A stretch of 64,000 bases of DNA from Saccharicrinis fermentans DSM 9555 = JCM 21142 (GTDB lineage: Bacteria > Bacteroidota > Bacteroidia > Bacteroidales > Marinilabiliaceae): contig NZ_KI912107.1 in the NCBI RefSeq assembly GCF_000517085.1, forward strand, positions 5,639,980-5,703,979. Direction: 5' to 3'. Positions 16,634 through 24,592 of this stretch are shown one piece after another. The notes under the pieces are model-generated. The model made no database searches, was not told where the DNA came from, and saw only the letters and a list, made by a program, of their open reading frames with translations. The first letter of the stretch is position 1. The number at the start of each line of letters is the position of its first letter. Both the position numbers and the translations under genes were made by a program.

Positions 16634-17794
16634 TTATTTTTGCTTGTTTTTAAGAGACGGATCGTGGCATATTAGTCGCACATAACCAATGGCATTCTCA
16701 CCACATCCGGTATAAAACAAATACAACAAACCATTGCTATCTTCAAAAAAATAGGGGTCGCGTAGTTGATTTACATTTTCTGGGGCAGTGGATGTTTTAG
16801 ATGGAGTTGGGGTGTATTGACCACCTTCCCATCCTGGAGCAGCACTAAAGAGCTCTGTGGGAGGATAGCTCGCGTCCCATTTTAACCAGTTGCCAACACT
16901 TAGATCAATGGTTGACATCTGGATTCTCTCAGGTGTATCTCCCAGTCTACTGTAAAAAACATGTAACTCATCTCCATAAACTCTGACACTTGTGTGCCGT
17001 ACGCGTAGTCCTGATGTAATGCCATCATTGACGATGTCGTGTCTAAAAGGATTGTTGGGGTGTGATTGCCATAAAGGAACAGAAAAATCAAAGTCCTCTG
17101 GCGCAGACCATGGTTTTGCCGTATTGGGAGCTTTGTAGGGAGTGCCTGAGTTAGATAAGGCAAATATGTTATGTTGATAGGTGAATACCCTAAAGTAGGA
17201 TGAACCGAGAAAAACAGGCTGGATATGTGCACGAAAATTCAACCCATACTTTGAAGTTGAGACATAGCTTAGTTGTTTTTTCACCCTTTTATCATGAACA
17301 TAGGTAGATGATCCGCTATGAAAATAAAGAATGATTTGTTGATTTTTATTATCTACTACAACATCCGGAGAGGCTAGGTGGTTGTTGGGGATGGTGATAC
17401 CATTTTCAAGTTTAATCACATCGTTGCCCAAATCCAATACCCCCCGTTTACCTATTGCAACATCTGCTCCCATCTGGTATAGATGCCATGGCCCTTTTAA
17501 GGTGGCGGCCCACGCCATTCGAATATAGCTGCCGTGGTGATGCGCAAAGTATAAGTAGTATTTTGCTTCTGGAGCTGTTCTGTTTTCAGGAGTTATCCAT
17601 TCCGGAATGCGAATCACGGAGGGGCCATTTATATTTTCCCCTTCTTCAGGAATGCCAGCCGCAGTAAACATTTCTTGCGTAATGATAGGTTGTGAATTTT
17701 CATCCCTGATAACTTCATATGTTACCTTGGATTGTGCCTGAAGTGTTATGCTAGTCAGTAGAATGATTATGATATTGTATATTATTTTTTTCAT
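16634..17794 (-). CDS. GH43/GH117-like five-bladed propeller hydrolase
   Basis: Secreted protein of 386 residues with a signal peptide (MKKIIYNIIIILLTSITLQAQ). The mature part has the repeated beta-propeller rhythm of clan GH-F and related families: NGPSVIRIPEWI, YYLYFAHHHGSYIRMAWA, GPWHLY, ASPDVVVDNKNQQIILYFHS, VRHTSVRVYGDELHVFYSR, and LRDPYFFEDSNGLLYLFYTG. This Asp-Pro and His-rich pattern resembles GH43 and GH117, but I cannot assign a subfamily or sugar. The ATG at 17794 is only 23 bp from the stop of an inserted IS110 transposase, so the gene has probably been cut off from the lyase operon upstream (19291-46897), which has the same orientation. Confidence 0.65.
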   Translation of the reverse strand: MKKIIYNIIIILLTSITLQAQSKVTYEVIRDENSQPIITQEMFTAAGIPEEGENINGPSVIRIPEWITPENRTAPEAKYYLYFAHHHGSYIRMAWAATLKGPWHLYQMGADVAIGKRGVLDLGNDVIKLENGITIPNNHLASPDVVVDNKNQQIILYFHSGSSTYVHDKRVKKQLSYVSTSKYGLNFRAHIQPVFLGSSYFRVFTYQHNIFALSNSGTPYKAPNTAKPWSAPEDFDFSVPLWQSHPNNPFRHDIVNDGITSGLRVRHTSVRVYGDELHVFYSRLGDTPERIQMSTIDLSVGNWLKWDASYPPTELFSAAPGWEGGQYTPTPSKTSTAPENVNQLRDPYFFEDSNGLLYLFYTGCGENAIGYVRLICHDPSLKNKQK

Positions 17795-17817
17795 ATACTC
17801 TAATTAATTACAAATTT

Positions 17818-18831
17818 TTAAGCCACTATTTCAGTGGAGCTATTAATATTTTTCTCTCTCGGGTCAAGACATATGTAATCTTGACTGTAAGGCGTTTTAT
17901 TTTTTACAACGCTATAAATTGTTCTCAACATTTTATTTGACACATTATTCATAATTAAATAATGAGGTTTGCCCTCTAACTTTTTCTTTTCGTAATACAG
18001 CCTATATTCTTTATTGTGCTTGACAGCAGACTTAGCACCCATATAAAGGAGAGCCTTTAGTTTTCGATCTCCAAACGGGCTTATTTTTGCTTTGCCGACC
18101 ATCTTTCCTGACGCATTGGGGAAAGGGCAAATCCCCACATATGAAGATGCCTTTCGAGCGGTGTCAATCACAAGAAAGTTCCCTGTTTTAATAATCAAAT
18201 CCGTGGCTATAACAGGCCCTATTCCTTTTACGCTGACAACTAGTTCATAATTGTCGTTCAGTTCATTGTTTGCCGTTATTATAGCTTCTATTTCACTTTC
18301 TACTTCTTCTATCTCTTTGTTTAAATTGAATATAGCTTTATCTGCATATTTATGTGCACTTACGCTTTGTATGGGCACATTGGAACGACCGTGCTCTCCT
18401 GTTCTTAAAACCTTTCTTGCCTTCACTAATTGAGAACGCAGTGTATACAAACTTTTCAATTCAACTATCTCTTCTGAATCGTACTGCTTGTATTTTAACT
18501 TATCAAAGAATCGCTCTCCATATTCTCGTATTCTAGCGGCATCTATATCATCAGACTTTCCCTTTATCATACCTAGGCTATGCTTTATGGTATAACCCGG
18601 TATCAAGGCTATATCTATTCCTAACTGGTTGCATAAATAAACCAATAAGTCTCCATAGGAACCTGTATGCTCAACACACAATACGGCATCTTCTGATACG
18701 TTCTCTAAGAACTTTGATATGGCACTTAGTCTGTTCTTCACTTGTTTCTTCTTTTCTTTTCCATTCTTGTCAATAAAGTTTACATCAAACTTTTCCATTG
18801 ATAAATCAATTCCATATACTTGCATAAACAT
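17818..18831 (-). CDS. IS110-family DEDD transposase
   Basis: Recombinase of 337 residues, the usual IS110 length. The N-terminal RuvC-like DEDD domain has Asp in YGIDLSMEKFDV, Glu in VLCVEHTGSYGD, and the acidic pair in KGKSDDIDAARI. A coiled linker (residues about 160-200) leads to the C-terminal Tnp20 domain with VVSVKGIGPVIATDLI and SSYVGICPFPNASG, which includes the conserved Ser region. No frameshift or stop is seen, so it may be active. IS110 recombinases use a structured bridge RNA encoded in the element's noncoding end; a candidate lies immediately upstream. The start could be ATG 18831 or ATG 18825 (MQVYGIDLS). Confidence 0.93.
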   Translation of the reverse strand: MFMQVYGIDLSMEKFDVNFIDKNGKEKKKQVKNRLSAISKFLENVSEDAVLCVEHTGSYGDLLVYLCNQLGIDIALIPGYTIKHSLGMIKGKSDDIDAARIREYGERFFDKLKYKQYDSEEIVELKSLYTLRSQLVKARKVLRTGEHGRSNVPIQSVSAHKYADKAIFNLNKEIEEVESEIEAIITANNELNDNYELVVSVKGIGPVIATDLIIKTGNFLVIDTARKASSYVGICPFPNASGKMVGKAKISPFGDRKLKALLYMGAKSAVKHNKEYRLYYEKKKLEGKPHYLIMNNVSNKMLRTIYSVVKNKTPYSQDYICLDPREKNINSSTEIVA

Positions 18832-18847
18832 TTTGTTTTATGCTCCG

Positions 18848-18976
18848 TATTGAGTGGCTAACATCGTGATAGTGGGTTCTGCCCTAAATACTCTCTGGCT
18901 TTTACTCAATAATCTGCTGTTCTTAATATGAAACTTAGATTCAATCTATCTGTTTAATAAAGTTAACGCAGCAGAT
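18848..18976 (-). ncRNA. candidate IS110 bridge RNA region
   Basis: Two adjacent stem-loops abut upstream of the transposase. Stem 1 pairs 18912-18919 (ATCTGCTG) with 18969-18976; stem 2 pairs 18848-18855 (TATTGAGT) with 18904-18911. Both are perfect 8-bp stems and each encloses 48-49 nt. Each loop has an inner hairpin: 18936-18940 with 18944-18948, and 18874-18877 with 18881-18884. Outer stem, internal loop, inner hairpin, twice in tandem, is the published architecture of IS110 bridge RNAs with target- and donor-binding loops. RNA ends are not determined, and guide pairing to the flanks was not demonstrated. Confidence 0.45.
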
Positions 18977-18990
18977 GGAGCTTTTTAACC

Positions 18991-19290
18991 AATATAAGGG
19001 TATTATTTCTTATTCATTTCTAATAATATTTTACGTACCACAAACTAACGATATGATTAAATTTATTTTTCAATGGTCGATATAATTTAGCAGTCGTGTA
19101 CATATCTTAAAAATAGGCCTTTTCATCTTTTAACGCGCAAAAAGTATTAGAAAGGCTTATTGACATTAAATTGCTGCCCGTCAAGTTTCCAGCTTACTTG
19201 TTTCAATTTGCCATAGCGCTGCTATATTTCATCTAAACAAGTAGTTGAATAAACGTTCTTTAAGATCTAAGTTTATTCGGGTGTTAAGTA
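18991..19290. other. noncoding gap between IS110 left end and lyase gene
   Basis: No credible gene is present. The left two thirds is plain AT-rich DNA. The right third contains the paired inverted repeats described at 19195-19278. Confidence 0.5.
19195..19278. repeat. nested and adjacent inverted repeats after lyase gene
   Basis: Outer arms TACTTGTTT (19195-19203) and AAACAAGTA (19235-19243) are perfect 9-mers. They enclose an inner hairpin, ATAGC (19213-19217) with GCTAT (19221-19225). Three bases on, GAATAAAC (19247-19254) pairs with GTTTATTC (19271-19278). The second hairpin starts 12 bp past the lyase stop codon, so it may act as 3' end or terminator of the operon, although no U run follows. 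Confidence 0.5.
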
Positions 19291-21720
19291 TCATTTCTCT
19301 TGTGATATTAATTCAATGCTTATATGGCCAGATGGGATATTGACCTGTATCCAATTGGGACCGGATGTCACTACTCTAGCTGTATCTCCATTTAATTTCA
19401 CGGTAGATAGTGCTGGGTAATAAAAAGTCACCTTTGCTCCCTCAGAATTAATTATTCCACGCATGCCAGTATTATTTTCATGATGATTCATGTAAAGTGT
19501 TATGGTCTGATCCGCTTCAAAACCAATTTTTATTTTTTGCTTGTTATAAAAGAAAGTGCCTTTCGTGAAGTAAGAAGTAAATTTTCCAGAAACAGTTCTG
19601 AATAAGATATCTTCTCCCTGGAAGTATTTAGAGTCGTAATGATTAGCCGATGTACCGCTGGAAGTGAGGGCTACATCAACCACTTTTTTTTGTGTGATTT
19701 CACTACCCGTATAATCCTCAGACGTAATTCTGGTCATGTGGGCTGTTGGGTGTCTTTTATCTGCCGGAAAAAGAACAGTAAGGATGTTAGCCTTATTGTC
19801 AATAATATGGTAGTTAGCGTAAATGTAATCAGCAGCATACGCATATCCCGACCGCGCTTGATTTGCAGTTCTTTTTATTTCGACGGAAGATGGAGGTGTA
19901 GCCAGTAGGGTCGTCAAGGTAGCTTTATTTTTAGTGTATATGCGAGGGCCATCAGCACCATCTTCAACTTTTATTTCAGAAAAATATTCAGTTTCGTTTT
20001 TTATTACCCTTATATTGGATGAATTGGGATGCCATATCACATTGACAGTTCCTTTGGGGCTGTTGCTCGTCACATGATCCATTACAATGAAATATCCATT
20101 TGCACCGTTCGATGGCTGTACAAAAATACCATCTCTAAAGTGTGTTCCGTCAATGGCTGTTGAGCTGGTACCTCTAAAATATTCAACATCTTGTCCAATA
20201 AATCCTTCGGTGATTCCATCTCCAGTCTTTGTGGTGTGTCTTTCTCCATTTATCATCAAAGTATTGGACGATTCAGAGTTTGAATGGATAAAGTCGAATG
20301 TGGCCTTTACTCCGTCTATGTTAATATCATTGTTAGGCCCATCGTAGCCGGCATTGCGCAATAATATCTCTCCATATCCAGCCATGGCTAAAGCGTTGGT
20401 CTCGTAATGGGTATGATACTCTGTATTACCTGTTAAGTTTAACATACTTAAGTACAGTGCATCTCTGGATTGTTCGTCAGTAATCAGCGCTGCATAATTT
20501 TTAAACAGTCTACTGGGAGCTAGTTTTGCATCATTGGAATCAAATTTTAGGGGCTTATTTCCAGCCGCTGTACCTGCCATGATGATGTAATTGCTTAAAT
20601 AGCCAATAAGTGTAGGTTTGTTGATGTTGGCTCCTTCTCGTAATACCCACATGGCGTACTTATAGGCCTCAGGAGAAAATCGTGCAGCCGAAACAATATG
20701 TGGTGATAAAATAGTATCGCCTCTTACATGCCATGCTTTCTGGGCTTCCGTGTCGCGGGAATCGCCATATAAGATAATTCTGCCAAATGGTGATACTGCA
20801 TAACCGTATATAAATTCTTTGAGACCTATGATTCCCGGGTTTGTGTAATACTCATGGTACCCCATATACTCCATGATATCCAACATGGTGTTTTTTGCCG
20901 AACGTTCAATACTGTTCCATCGCTGTACACAATATCCGTTGCCAGCGGGTGAAACACCGTCTCCTGGCATGTAGTGTTCTGCTAAACCGTTTTCCCATTG
21001 AGCTTTTGCAGTCAAAAAATTATCTTTATCTCCTGTGAATTTGTAATATAACATTCTCATGGCCCAGCCATGTGGATCCCAACGGCCTATTACCAATTGC
21101 ATGATTTTGCTTTTCACGATAGAATCGTATTTGGCCAGAATCTCGGCCTCTAGGTCGTGGCGGATAACATCCAGTGCTAGCAGGGTAAAAAAGAGCTCAT
21201 GGGAGCGTACAGATGAGCCTGAGGCGTTTGGTGCGATGTTCATGGTTGTGATGCGGGTATCCAGTTTGTTCCGTATTTGGTCGATGTACCGGGTTTTATT
21301 GGCCGGATCAAGAATGTAAGCCAGGGCATTAGCTCCCATTACATCACATGTCTCGGTGCTGGTATTATGAAGAGCACTGGCTTTCATGGCAGCAAATAGG
21401 GGTGATTTGTTAGCTAATTCTCTCCAATATGCATAGTCGGTTGTATCCACAATATGGCCATAAGTAAGCTTACCATGTTTCTTGTCAGTAAAGATATCTG
21501 AACCCATGGAAGTGTCGTCTTTTCGCATGCAGAACGAATGTATATTATTGTTTCCGGAGCTATTAGTGTTAGGCAGATAGGGATGCGGCTGCCAGAATGA
21601 TGTCTTATATTCTGTTAAATAAGAAGACTCATTGTTTGCCCAAGTTGCAATAGAGTATGCAAAAAAGAGGCAAAGTGTACATGCTACTATTGGCATTGCT
21701 GTATGATTAAATAAATTCAT
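19291..21720 (-). CDS. heparinase II/III-like polysaccharide lyase candidate
   Basis: Secreted 809-residue protein with an N-terminal hydrophobic signal ending near SIATWANN. Residues about 100-400 are helix-rich with paired aromatics (ELFFTLLALDVIRHDLEAEIL, WRELANKSPLFAAMKAS), as in an (alpha/alpha) toroid. From about 430 a beta-sandwich part follows: TEYHTHYETNALAMAGYGEIL resembles the heparinase II/III His-x-His region, then FIVMDHVTS and HRPT-type strands. This two-domain layout is that of alginate, heparin and ulvan lyases of several PL families; which one is uncertain. It sits downstream of GH2 in a locus with GH88, which acts on lyase products, supporting the lyase reading. Its neighbour on the other side is an IS110. 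Alternative: a helical-toroid hydrolase. Confidence 0.62.
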   Translation of the reverse strand: MNLFNHTAMPIVACTLCLFFAYSIATWANNESSYLTEYKTSFWQPHPYLPNTNSSGNNNIHSFCMRKDDTSMGSDIFTDKKHGKLTYGHIVDTTDYAYWRELANKSPLFAAMKASALHNTSTETCDVMGANALAYILDPANKTRYIDQIRNKLDTRITTMNIAPNASGSSVRSHELFFTLLALDVIRHDLEAEILAKYDSIVKSKIMQLVIGRWDPHGWAMRMLYYKFTGDKDNFLTAKAQWENGLAEHYMPGDGVSPAGNGYCVQRWNSIERSAKNTMLDIMEYMGYHEYYTNPGIIGLKEFIYGYAVSPFGRIILYGDSRDTEAQKAWHVRGDTILSPHIVSAARFSPEAYKYAMWVLREGANINKPTLIGYLSNYIIMAGTAAGNKPLKFDSNDAKLAPSRLFKNYAALITDEQSRDALYLSMLNLTGNTEYHTHYETNALAMAGYGEILLRNAGYDGPNNDINIDGVKATFDFIHSNSESSNTLMINGERHTTKTGDGITEGFIGQDVEYFRGTSSTAIDGTHFRDGIFVQPSNGANGYFIVMDHVTSNSPKGTVNVIWHPNSSNIRVIKNETEYFSEIKVEDGADGPRIYTKNKATLTTLLATPPSSVEIKRTANQARSGYAYAADYIYANYHIIDNKANILTVLFPADKRHPTAHMTRITSEDYTGSEITQKKVVDVALTSSGTSANHYDSKYFQGEDILFRTVSGKFTSYFTKGTFFYNKQKIKIGFEADQTITLYMNHHENNTGMRGIINSEGAKVTFYYPALSTVKLNGDTARVVTSGPNWIQVNIPSGHISIELISQEK

Positions 21721-21839
21721 AAAAAGTGATCATTAAACAGCCGTTATCTTTTTCTCTCATTTTATTATTTGAATAATGTGAAACTACGATAAAGGCTGGT
21801 ATACAAAAAATACAATCATTGGTTTTTATTGATGTTGTA

Positions 21840-21847
21840 CAAAGATA
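21840..21847 (-). promoter_or_regulatory. candidate internal -7 box before lyase gene
   Basis: On the minus strand this reads TATCTTTG, matching TAnnTTTG. It lies in the 149-bp gap between GH2 and the lyase, about 120 bp before the lyase start. The size of this gap compared with most others in the locus supports a separate promoter; no -33 element was recognised. Confidence 0.3.
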
Positions 21848-21869
21848 ATGTGATTGCCTTTATATAGGC

Positions 21870-24563
21870 CTACTGAATTTTATACAATCTCAAGGCATTC
21901 AGAATGGGATTTCCCGAAACCGCTTCAAACTCGATGTTTATCCCTTTTCCATCGGAAACAGTTATCTCATATTTTTTCGTGATTGCTCTTTCTGCTCCGT
22001 ATTTTTCTGCGATATTTAGATTGTTTTCAACGGTCTCTCCATTTATGGTTATATTGAATATTCTGTTGGTGACTTCTTCCTTAATAATCTCATGGCCTAA
22101 ATTGTAGGCTAATTTTTCATGATATATATCCGATACCAGTTCTGCCCAAAGTAAGGATAGGGTATATTTACCATTAGGTACATCAAATTTAACAGCATCT
22201 AAACCTACTCGTTGTGATTGGAATATGGGGTCCTTGTCGGTATCTTTAATATTTATGTCAGCACAAGGGAAACTGCCATACTTTGTTTTTTTTCGGTATG
22301 GAGTTCCCCCTATATACCCCCAGCTTCCCTTTTGGTATTCTTTTTCCGGAATCCAGATGATATCCAGGAGTCTGTCTTCGAAATATCTTTTTGAACCCAA
22401 TAATATATTTATTTCAGTAAATGGAAGGGATCTGCTCTTAGGCTTTAAGGGAGCGAGTCTAAAATCAATCATATTTCTGTCGCGATACTTTATTCCGTTC
22501 TCAATACAAACCGCTTCCAGTAGATTATCACCATTTACAAAAGGAATATCCCATGACGCTTTGTAGGCGTTTACTTTTCTTTTTCCCATGCTCTTACCAT
22601 TAGCAAATAGTTCCACTTCTTTTGAATTAGAATATACATTTACCGGTTGTATGCAGTAGTCTCCATCCTCACGAGCTATACCACCACGTATTTTCCATTC
22701 CTTTTGTCCTATTTCTAAAACGGTTTCAGCATGCAATGCTGTCTTGTATAAGAGGTAGGAGTCTTTTAATTCTCTGTCTAAACCAACAATTCCTTTGCAG
22801 TTTACTGCAGGACGGGCATTGCCACGGAACGCAGAATAAAAGTCGGCCAGGTTCCAGATATTAGCTCCCGCCACAAAATCTCGTTTTAGAATAGTATTTA
22901 GGTAGTGTTCGTGATACATGTTTCCATACTCTACTGTATAATCAAACCTTTCAGGATGAAAGGAATGCAAACGGGTATGTACATCTGCACCATATTCAGT
23001 TACGATGACAGGTTTGTTGGGTAATTCATTTTTGTGTCTATCCAGATATTTATCAAAACCATCCAATTGACCACCATACCATCCTTGATAGAGGTTCCAT
23101 CCTACTATCATGGGTATTTGAGTGAGTTTTGCACTGTTATAGGTATCAAAAGCGCCATGATTAGGAATCATGGTGTATCGGGATGGATCTTCGGTTCTAA
23201 TAACATCTTCTATTTTCTGTGCAAGTTGTGTAACATGATGGAGGTATTTTACGTGTTTTTCTTTGTCTTTTTTAAAGGGAGGACGTAACAATACTTCGTT
23301 CATATAAGCCCATATGATCACTGAAGGATGGTTAAAGTTTTGGTTTATCATTTCACGCGCCATATAAAGGCAGTTATCGGTGAACGCTTGTGTTTCTGTT
23401 ATTTTGTCGATAATAGGGATTTCAACAGAAGCAATAATACCCAATTTGTCACACATCTCCAATATAGTAGGATCTTGTGGGTAATGGGCTATGCGAAGGA
23501 AGTTAGCACCCATTTTTTTTAATAACTTAATATCCCGGATATGCATCTCGTCAGGAAGAGCATTTCCCATCCTCAAATAATCTTGATGTCGATTGGTGCC
23601 GATTAATTTTAGATGTTGTCCATTTAAAAAGAATCCTTTGTCGGCAGTGAATTCGAACCATCTAAAACCTAAAGGAAGCACTGATTCATCCAGCGTACTA
23701 CCTGTTTTTACATCTATTATTTGGGTGATTGCCGTGTATAGATAAGGAGATTGTGGCGACCATAATTTGGGTGATTTAATCTCGATATGATTCATCACGA
23801 TTTCTTTGGTCTCCTTTTTTTCAATGTTTACTTGCTTGTTCGCTGTAATGATGGTTTGTCCCTGTTGGTCAACAATGGAGTAAGTCATCTTTATTGGGCG
23901 TTTTGTGGCGGATTGATTGGTTACCAGACTCCGGATATTTACACTCGCCTTGTCTTTGGCAACTTTTGGGGTGGTGATAAAAACACCATCAGATGCATAA
24001 TTGCTGTTGTTGAAATGTAAATCGTTGGTTTGTACCAAGAATACATCGCGATATATCCCACCCCAAAAGGTAAAGTCAGCCGATAGTGGAGGGATATCTT
24101 TATTGTGGCGATTATCTACTTTAATAGCAATGATATTTTTCCGATCATACCCAATATATGGGGTTATTTCAAAATTAAATTGTGTATATCCTCCTTTGTG
24201 CTGTCCTACCCATTGTCCATTGACATATATATCTGCAATTTGGTTGACACCTTCAAATAGCAAGTAGCTATGAGCCTTGGCATTCTCTTTGGGTATGAAT
24301 AATGTTTTTCTATACCAACATACCTTTCTGCTATAGCCCTTTGTCTCGTCAATGGCATCTAGTTTATTCCATGTGTGAGGTATAGTAATGTTGGTCCAAG
24401 TAGAATCGTTTAGTTCAATAGCTTCCCCTCCTTCAATGTGAGTACCACAAAACTTCCAGTCTTCGTTTATCGATTGTTTTGTACGGGAACTATATTGTGC
24501 CAAGGTATTTGCTCCACAAAAAAGAATATATATAAGGAATAAAGTAAATATTTGTTTGTTCAT
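21870..24563 (-). CDS. GH2 beta-glycosidase with C-terminal malectin domain
   Basis: Exported enzyme of 897 residues (signal MNKQIFTLFLIYILFCGAN). Order: GH2 sugar-binding jelly roll from about residue 30 (NEDWKF, WTNITIPHTWN, VNGQWVGQHKGGY), an immunoglobulin-like domain, and the TIM barrel from about residue 325. The acid/base is Glu423 in SVIIWAYMNEVLL; the nucleophile is Glu523 in VIVTEYGADVH. From about residue 735 a malectin-like carbohydrate-binding domain follows (VGLDAVKFDVPNGKYTL, then FNITINGETV, ending ILNALRLYKIQ). This layout suits a beta-galactosidase, beta-glucuronidase or related exo-enzyme working on polymer fragments. It is 29 bp downstream of the beta-helix gene, so the two are probably co-transcribed. 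Confidence 0.92.
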   Translation of the reverse strand: MNKQIFTLFLIYILFCGANTLAQYSSRTKQSINEDWKFCGTHIEGGEAIELNDSTWTNITIPHTWNKLDAIDETKGYSRKVCWYRKTLFIPKENAKAHSYLLFEGVNQIADIYVNGQWVGQHKGGYTQFNFEITPYIGYDRKNIIAIKVDNRHNKDIPPLSADFTFWGGIYRDVFLVQTNDLHFNNSNYASDGVFITTPKVAKDKASVNIRSLVTNQSATKRPIKMTYSIVDQQGQTIITANKQVNIEKKETKEIVMNHIEIKSPKLWSPQSPYLYTAITQIIDVKTGSTLDESVLPLGFRWFEFTADKGFFLNGQHLKLIGTNRHQDYLRMGNALPDEMHIRDIKLLKKMGANFLRIAHYPQDPTILEMCDKLGIIASVEIPIIDKITETQAFTDNCLYMAREMINQNFNHPSVIIWAYMNEVLLRPPFKKDKEKHVKYLHHVTQLAQKIEDVIRTEDPSRYTMIPNHGAFDTYNSAKLTQIPMIVGWNLYQGWYGGQLDGFDKYLDRHKNELPNKPVIVTEYGADVHTRLHSFHPERFDYTVEYGNMYHEHYLNTILKRDFVAGANIWNLADFYSAFRGNARPAVNCKGIVGLDRELKDSYLLYKTALHAETVLEIGQKEWKIRGGIAREDGDYCIQPVNVYSNSKEVELFANGKSMGKRKVNAYKASWDIPFVNGDNLLEAVCIENGIKYRDRNMIDFRLAPLKPKSRSLPFTEINILLGSKRYFEDRLLDIIWIPEKEYQKGSWGYIGGTPYRKKTKYGSFPCADINIKDTDKDPIFQSQRVGLDAVKFDVPNGKYTLSLLWAELVSDIYHEKLAYNLGHEIIKEEVTNRIFNITINGETVENNLNIAEKYGAERAITKKYEITVSDGKGINIEFEAVSGNPILNALRLYKIQ

Positions 24564-24592
24564 ATTGAGGTTAATTGAGATTGTGTTACGAA

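Larger units (their letters stand above)
17795..18990 (-). mobile_element. IS110-family insertion sequence (ends approximate)
   Basis: It comprises an apparently intact DEDD transposase gene (17818-18831) plus a noncoding left end of at least 145 bp upstream of it. IS110 elements lack long terminal inverted repeats, so the exact boundaries cannot be fixed by eye. The right end must lie within the 23 bp between the transposase stop and the GH43-like start codon. The left end lies somewhere beyond 18976. Confidence 0.7.
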
